From Streptomyces sp. NRRL S-244 (GTDB lineage: Bacteria > Actinomycetota > Actinomycetes > Streptomycetales > Streptomycetaceae), in assembly GCF_000717915.1 (NCBI RefSeq), contig NZ_JOCX01000001.1, positions 1-64,000 of the forward strand: 64,000 bases of DNA, in the 5' to 3' direction. The notes below the pieces were generated by a model. The model did not search any database. It was not told the DNA's origin and saw only the letters and a list, made by a program, of their open reading frames with translations. Below are positions 59,641-64,000 of this stretch, one piece after another. The translations under genes were made by a program, and so were the position numbers. Positions within the stretch are counted from its first letter, which is position 1. Every line of letters starts with the position of its first letter.

Positions 59641-60405
59641 TCATGCGCGCCAGTCGAGCGGGACCTGCCTCGAACGGTCCCAGGGGCGCTCCCACCCCGC
59701 GAAATGCAGCAGCCGGTCGATCACTCCGGCGGTAAAACCCCAGACCAGAGCCGATTCGACGGTGAAAGCGGGGCCCAGGTGGCCGCTCGGGTGGACGGCC
59801 ATGACCCGATGATCGGGATCCGTGAGATCGGCCACGGGAACCGTGAAGACGCGGGCGGTCTCGGCCGGGTCCACGGCGCCGACGGGGCTGGGATCGCGCC
59901 ACCAGCCGAGGACCGGTGTCACGACGAACTCGCTGACCGGGATGTACAGGCGCGGCAGCACGCCGAAGAGCTGGACGCCTGCCGGGTCGAGCCCGGTCTC
60001 CTCCTCGGCCTCGCGCAGGGCGGCGCGCAGCGGGCCGGTGGTGTGCGGATCGCCGTCCTCCGGATCGAGTGCGCCACCGGGGAACGAGGGCTGGCCGGCG
60101 TGCGAGCGCAGGGTTCCGGCGCGCTCCATGAGCAGCAGCTCGGGGCCGCGGGGGCCCTCGCCGAAGAGGATCAGCACGGCGGACTGGCGGCCGCGGCCGT
60201 CCTCGGGCGGCAGGAACCGGCTGAGCTGGGTCGGCCGCACCTTCACCGCGGCCTCGACGACGGGATCGAGCCACCCGGGCAGGCCCTGGGTGGTCACAGG
60301 CGGAGCGCCGGCACCCCGGCCCTCGTACGGGGCCTGCGGCTTGCCGTGCTGCGGCGGCGGGGCCGCCTGGGCCACACCGCTCTCGTCCCGCGCTCCGCGC
60401 GTCAT
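59641..60405 (-). CDS. NUDIX hydrolase, CoA-pyrophosphatase-like
   Basis: A protein of 254 residues (ATG 60405; GTG 60411 is also possible). The NUDIX box is GALDPEDGDPHTTGPLRAAL then REAEEETGLD, and SHAGQPSFPGG precedes it, a pattern of CoA pyrophosphatases (UPF0035). It would cleave CoA or related diphosphates. Upstream of the MarP-type gene in the same unit, with nth further upstream. Confidence 0.87.
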   Translation of the reverse strand: MTRGARDESGVAQAAPPPQHGKPQAPYEGRGAGAPPVTTQGLPGWLDPVVEAAVKVRPTQLSRFLPPEDGRGRQSAVLILFGEGPRGPELLLMERAGTLRSHAGQPSFPGGALDPEDGDPHTTGPLRAALREAEEETGLDPAGVQLFGVLPRLYIPVSEFVVTPVLGWWRDPSPVGAVDPAETARVFTVPVADLTDPDHRVMAVHPSGHLGPAFTVESALVWGFTAGVIDRLLHFAGWERPWDRSRQVPLDWRA

Positions 60406-60574
60406 AGGCACCCCTGCTCCCTGCCGTCACCGACACCGTCGCCGACCCGATACGGGGACAACGCAGCCCCGGGCCGGATTGGTTCCTCCGCGGGCCGCCG
60501 TGCGGCGGCCCGCGGCCGTGCTCCGTTCAGTTCCGCTCCCCGTTCCGCGCCCGGTTCCGCTCCGTGTTCCGCAT

Positions 60575-61531
60575 TCAGGAGGCGGTCGGGGCGGACACGT
60601 CCGCCTCTGCCACCCTGCCCGCGCCCAGCGGCGGCGCCGGGAGGCCCGGGTAGTCGGGCGGCGGGCTCAGCCGCTGGCCGGGCTGGCCGCCCTTCTCGTA
60701 CTTCAGCAGCTTCTTCGCCTTCTCCGGGTCCGTCTCGCCCTCCCCGTACGCCGGGCACAGCGGGGCGATCGGGCAGGCGCCGCAGGCGGGCTTGCGGGAG
60801 TGGCAGATCCGGCGGCCGTGGAAGACGACGCGGTGCGAGAGCATCGTCCACTCGCTCTTCGGGAAGATCGCGCAGATCTCCGCCTCGACCTTCTCCGGGT
60901 CCTCCTGCTCGGTCCACTTCCAGCGGCGCACCAGCCGGCCGAAGTGGGTGTCCACGGTGATCCCCGGGACTCCGAACGCATTGCCGAGCACCACGTTGGC
61001 CGTCTTCCGGCCGACTCCCGGCAGCTTCACCAGGTCCTCGATCCGGCCCGGCACCTCCCCGCCGAAGTCGTCCCGCAGGGCCTGGGAGAGGCCGAGGAGG
61101 GACCGCGCCTTCGCCCGGAAGAACCCGGTCGGCCGGATGATCTCCTCCAGATCCTCGGGCACGGCCGCCGCCATGTCCTCGGGGGTCGGGTAGGCGGCGA
61201 ACAGGGCCGGGGTCGTCTGGTTCACGCGCAGGTCGGTGGTCTGCGCGGAGAGGACCGTGGCGACCAGCAGCTCGAAGGGATTCCGGAAATCGAGCTCGGG
61301 GTGGGCGTACGGATAGATCTCGGCCAGCTCGCGGTTGATGCGGCGGGCCCGGCGCACCATCGCCAGATGCGATTCCGGTTTCTTGGCCGAACCTTTGCCC
61401 TGGGGGCTCGGCAGGGCCTTCCGGGGCTTCCCGGGCGTCTTCTCGGGGGCTTGTTCGCCCACAGCTGAATTAGGCCCGCCCGTCACTCCTGCGGACCCCT
61501 TGGCCTGTGCTCTCACCGGCTTATTGGACAC
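60575..61531 (-). CDS. nth: endonuclease III
   Basis: A protein of 318 residues with a 55-residue basic N-terminal extension. The core shows [17 protein letters not shown], the helix-hairpin-helix [17 protein letters not shown] with catalytic Lys, [12 protein letters not shown] with catalytic Asp, and the iron-sulfur cysteines ([17 protein letters not shown]). It removes oxidised pyrimidines and cuts the strand. Divergent from crp. Confidence 0.94.
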   Translation of the reverse strand: MSNKPVRAQAKGSAGVTGGPNSAVGEQAPEKTPGKPRKALPSPQGKGSAKKPESHLAMVRRARRINRELAEIYPYAHPELDFRNPFELLVATVLSAQTTDLRVNQTTPALFAAYPTPEDMAAAVPEDLEEIIRPTGFFRAKARSLLGLSQALRDDFGGEVPGRIEDLVKLPGVGRKTANVVLGNAFGVPGITVDTHFGRLVRRWKWTEQEDPEKVEAEICAIFPKSEWTMLSHRVVFHGRRICHSRKPACGACPIAPLCPAYGEGETDPEKAKKLLKYEKGGQPGQRLSPPPDYPGLPAPPLGAGRVAEADVSAPTAS

Positions 61532-61673
61532 CCGGCCAGCCTAAGGCCGGGCGCTGACACCCGCCTGGACCTCAGGTAACACCACTCTGATTGGCCTCTC
61601 ACCGCACAGCACACGCGTACGTCCGGCATCCTTGGTAGTGATTGATCGCACTGTTTGAGCCGTCCGGCAAAAT

Positions 61674-61690
61674 GGGGGACCAGGTCCCCC
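61674..61690. promoter_or_regulatory. palindrome in the nth-crp intergenic region
   Basis: GGGGGACC/GGTCCCCC around one A (61674-61690), 28 bp before the crp GTG. It may be an operator or RNA hairpin near the crp transcript start. Confidence 0.4.
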
Positions 61691-61718
61691 TGAGCTGGTC
61701 GACATAGGAGAGAGACTC

Positions 61719-62393
61719 GTGGACGACGTTCTGCGGCGCGCCCCGCTCTTCGCGGCGCTCGATGATGAGCAGGCCGCGGAGCTCCGCGCCTCCATGGGCG
61801 AGGTGACCCTCGCACGCGGTGACGCCCTGTTCCACGAGGGCGACCCCGGTGACCGGCTGTATGTCGTGACCGAGGGCAAGGTGAAGCTGCACCGCACCTC
61901 CCCCGACGGCCGCGAGAACATGCTGGCCGTCCTCGGCCCCGGCGAGCTGATCGGCGAGCTGTCGCTGTTCGACCCCGGCCCGCGTACCGCCACCGCCACC
62001 GCCCTGACCGAGGTCAAGCTGCTCGGGCTCGGCCACGGCGACCTCCAGCCCTGGCTCAACGCCCGGCCCGAGGTCGCGACCGCGCTGCTGCGCGCGGTGG
62101 CACGGCGCCTGCGCAAGACCAACGACCAGATGTCCGACCTGGTCTTCTCCGACGTCCCGGGCCGTGTCGCCCGCGCCCTCCTGGACCTGTCGCGCCGCTT
62201 CGGCGTGCAGTCCGAGGAAGGCATCCACGTCGTGCACGACCTGACGCAGGAAGAGCTGGCCCAGCTGGTCGGCGCCTCCCGCGAGACGGTCAACAAGGCC
62301 CTCGCGGACTTCGCGGGCCGCGGCTGGCTCCGCCTGGAGGCCCGCGCCGTGATCCTGCTGGACGTGGAGCGGCTGGCGAAGCGGTCCCGCTGA
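61719..62393 (+). CDS. crp: cAMP receptor protein-family regulator Crp
   Basis: A protein of 224 residues starting at GTG 61719 with GGAGAG upstream. The cNMP-binding domain has LYVVTEGKVKLHRTSPDGRE and the phosphate cassette GELIGELSLFDPGPRTATA. The winged helix is LTQEELAQLVGASRETVNKA then LADFAGRGWLRLE. It matches the Crp of S. coelicolor (SCO3571), which controls germination and secondary metabolism. Divergent from nth, followed by a terminator. Confidence 0.94.
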   Translation: MDDVLRRAPLFAALDDEQAAELRASMGEVTLARGDALFHEGDPGDRLYVVTEGKVKLHRTSPDGRENMLAVLGPGELIGELSLFDPGPRTATATALTEVKLLGLGHGDLQPWLNARPEVATALLRAVARRLRKTNDQMSDLVFSDVPGRVARALLDLSRRFGVQSEEGIHVVHDLTQEELAQLVGASRETVNKALADFAGRGWLRLEARAVILLDVERLAKRSR

Positions 62394-62412
62394 CCGCGGT
62401 CCGGATGTGCGT

Positions 62413-62445
62413 GGAGGGGTCCTGCCCGGTCGGGCGGGGCCCCTC
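62413..62445 (+). terminator. terminator hairpin after crp
   Basis: GAGGGGTCCTGCCCG and CGGGCGGGGCCCCTC pair with two wobbles, starting about 20 bp after the crp stop. Confidence 0.7.
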
Positions 62446-62496
62446 TGGCGTCTCCGGGCGGCTCGGCCGTATTCGGGTATCCGTCTCCGGCAGCGC

Positions 62497-62787
62497 TCAG
62501 ACCTCGGTCAGGGCCTCGACCGCCTGCTTCGCCTCCAGCAGGGCGGCCCCGGTGATCCGCCGATAGACCCGGATGGCCTCGACCGTGCGGCCGTCGCGCA
62601 CGAGCGCCCGTACCTCGTCCAGGCCGGCCGGCTCCGGCTCCTCGATGCCGAAGTGGTCCAGGACCAGGCCGAGGCGCCGCTCCAGCCGCTCCGAGCGCCG
62701 CTCCAGGGCCTTCATGCGCAGGGTGACCGTCGAGGTGATCCACGAGGCCGTGGCGATCAGCGCGAGCAGCAGGAACAGGGTGGTCAT
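62497..62787 (-). CDS. small membrane-anchored protein with ribosomal L7/L12 C-terminal-like domain
   Basis: A protein of 96 residues. An N-terminal helix (TTLFLLLALIATASWITSTV) anchors it; a coiled-coil-like linker (LERRSERLERRLGLVLDHFG) leads to VRALVRDGRTVEAIRVYRRI and ALLEAKQAVEAL, which resembles the bL12 C-terminal domain (IKxxRxxTGLGLKEAKxxVE). The ATG overlaps the MBL stop by 4 bp. Function unknown. Confidence 0.78.
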   Translation of the reverse strand: MTTLFLLLALIATASWITSTVTLRMKALERRSERLERRLGLVLDHFGIEEPEPAGLDEVRALVRDGRTVEAIRVYRRITGAALLEAKQAVEALTEV

Positions 62788-63629
62788 TCGGGGCCCCCAG
62801 GGATCAGTCCGTGATCTTGAAGGTACTCCAGCTGCGCCCGTACGGACCATTCCGCGGCCGGCCACAGCGAGCGGTCCACGTCCGCGTAGACGTGGGCGAC
62901 GACCGCCCCGGGGGTCGTGTACCCGTCCTCCACGGCGGTCTCGACCTGGGCGAGCCGGTGCGCCCGGTGGGCCAGGTAGTACTCCACCGCGCCCTGCGCG
63001 TCGTCCAGGACCGGCCCGTGGCCCGGGAGCACCGTGTGCACGCCGTCGTCGACCGTCAGCGAGCGCAGGCGGCGCAGCGAGTCCAGGTAGTCGCCGAGCC
63101 GCCCGTCGGGGTGGGCCACGACGGTGGTGCCGCGGCCGAGGATCGTGTCGCCGGTCAGCACGGCGCGGTCGGCGGGCAGGTGGAAGCAGAGCGAGTCGGC
63201 GGTGTGGCCGGGGGTCGGGACCACGCGCAGCTCCAGGCCGCCGGTCCGGATCACGTCCCCGGCGCCGAGCCCCTCGTCGCCGAGGCGCAGGGCGGGGTCC
63301 AGCGCGCGGACCTTGGTACGGGTGAGCTCGGCGAACCGGCCCGCGCCCTCGGCGTGGTCGGGGTGGCCGTGGGTGAGGAGGGTCAGCGCGATCCGCTTGC
63401 CGGCCTGTTCGGCCCGCTCCACGACGGCGCGCAGGTGGGCCTCGTCCAGGGGGCCGGGATCGATGACGACGGCTTCCGCGGAACCGGGCTCCGAGACGAG
63501 CCAGGTATTGGTGCCGTCCAGGGTCATCGCGGAGGCGTTGGGGGCCAGGATGTTGACCGCGCGGGCGGTGGCGGGCCCTGAGGTAACGATTCCTCTGGGC
63601 TGTCCGGGCAGAGCGGCCGCATTCGTCAC
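62784..63629 (-). CDS. MBL-fold metallo-hydrolase
   Basis: A protein of 281 residues starting at GTG 63629. Metal motifs: LTLLTHGHPDHAEGAGRF (HxHxDH), VVPTPGHTADSL, LTGDTILGRG and LPGHGPV. It resembles the RNase Z/LACTB2-like group of small MBL proteins, with a C-terminal helical domain (YTTPGAVVAHVYADV). Substrate unknown. The GTG overlaps the stop of the NUDIX gene upstream by 4 bp. Confidence 0.88.
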   Translation of the reverse strand: MTNAAALPGQPRGIVTSGPATARAVNILAPNASAMTLDGTNTWLVSEPGSAEAVVIDPGPLDEAHLRAVVERAEQAGKRIALTLLTHGHPDHAEGAGRFAELTRTKVRALDPALRLGDEGLGAGDVIRTGGLELRVVPTPGHTADSLCFHLPADRAVLTGDTILGRGTTVVAHPDGRLGDYLDSLRRLRSLTVDDGVHTVLPGHGPVLDDAQGAVEYYLAHRAHRLAQVETAVEDGYTTPGAVVAHVYADVDRSLWPAAEWSVRAQLEYLQDHGLIPGGPE

Positions 63630-64000
63630 GGGGTGCCTCCGGGGCGGACGTGCTTGGTGAACTCGTCGTGGCCGGGCCAGCTGAGCACCAGCTCGCCGTT
63701 CTCCAGCGTGGCCTGGGCCAGTACGGGGGTCAGGTCCTGGCCGGCGGCCGCGGCGAGGGCGCCGGCGGCGCTCCCGTACGGCTCCAGCGAGCGCAGCGTG
63801 GAGATGGTGGGCGGCATCATCAGCAGCTCGCCCTTGGCGTAGCCGGCCGCGGCGTCCGCGGGGCGGATCCAGACGGTCCGGTCGGCCTCGGTGGAGGCGT
63901 TGCGGGTGCGCTGGCCCTCCGGGAGGGCAGCGACGAAGAACCAGGTGTCGTAGCGGCGGGGCTCGAACTCCGGGGTGATCCAGCGGGCCCAGGCGCCGAG
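63626..64000 (-). CDS. NUDIX hydrolase, C-terminal part (5' end beyond the window)
   Basis: The last 124 codons are visible, open to the window edge. They read WARWITPEFEPRRYDTWFFV, then EADRTVWIRPADAAAGYAKG and LLMMPPTISTLRSLEPYG, a C-terminal pattern of NUDIX-like proteins beside the MBL gene in actinobacteria. The NUDIX box itself would lie outside the window, so the family call rests on this segment and the context. Confidence 0.7.
   Translation of the reverse strand, partial: LGAWARWITPEFEPRRYDTWFFVAALPEGQRTRNASTEADRTVWIRPADAAAGYAKGELLMMPPTISTLRSLEPYGSAAGALAAAAGQDLTPVLAQATLENGELVLSWPGHDEFTKHVRPGGTP

Overview
The window is high-GC actinobacterial DNA, almost certainly a Streptomyces chromosome. 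Evidence: GTG/TTG starts with AGGAGG-type ribosome sites, very high GC at third codon positions, a bldG/anti-sigma pair, a 6C RNA beside a tad-type pilus locus, and the order holB-tmk-topA-(methyltransferase)-hppA-anti-sigma-bldG-helicase-tad-6C RNA-HAD-acs-nhaA-marP-nth-crp, which matches from memory the region around SCO3540-SCO3575 of S. coelicolor. No database was consulted.

Layout. 1-4331 is chromosomal: the 3' part of a family-A DNA polymerase, a GNAT acetyltransferase coupled to a secreted serine hydrolase, a decayed small gene, and a gamma-glutamylcyclotransferase-like protein. 4394-20679 is an integrated actinomycete integrative and conjugative element (AICE) of about 16.2 kb in the 3' half of a tRNA-Thr(CGU) gene. 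A 109-bp direct repeat (4332-4440 and 20571-20679, two mismatches) marks attL and attR. 20711-64000 is chromosomal housekeeping and developmental DNA.

The AICE carries all expected modules. On the minus strand at its left end are a GntR-type repressor, an XRE/TPR-type regulator and a creatininase-family hydrolase (likely cargo). The rest runs on the plus strand: a long leader with hairpins, a tightly overlapping set of small transfer/spread-type proteins, two membrane or coiled-coil proteins, an FtsK/TraB-type DNA translocase, several small proteins separated by a repeated stem-loop, a primase-polymerase with a DUF3631-type ATPase, an iteron-rich segment that is the best candidate replication origin, an excisionase and a tyrosine integrase. 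Three sets of short repeats (ACCTAGGT before the GntR gene, GGTTACC inverted repeats at 10.77-10.87 kb, TCCGCTAC iterons at 18.66-18.87 kb) are candidate cis-acting sites for control, transfer and replication.

The chromosomal right part holds DNA metabolism genes (holB, an unusual membrane-transporter/thymidylate kinase fusion, topA, an MrfA-like helicase, nth), an H+-pyrophosphatase, the BldG anti-anti-sigma switch, a full tad pilus/secretion locus transcribed leftwards, a 6C RNA, a CooC/ParA-like ATPase, a SulP-carbonic anhydrase fusion, acetyl-CoA synthetase, NhaA, a MarP-type protease, two NUDIX hydrolases, an MBL hydrolase and the Crp regulator. The most unusual signals are the two iteron-like repeat arrays of the AICE, the relic integrase tail in attL, the missing stop of the last tad gene, and a low-GC gap at 46.1-46.56 kb.
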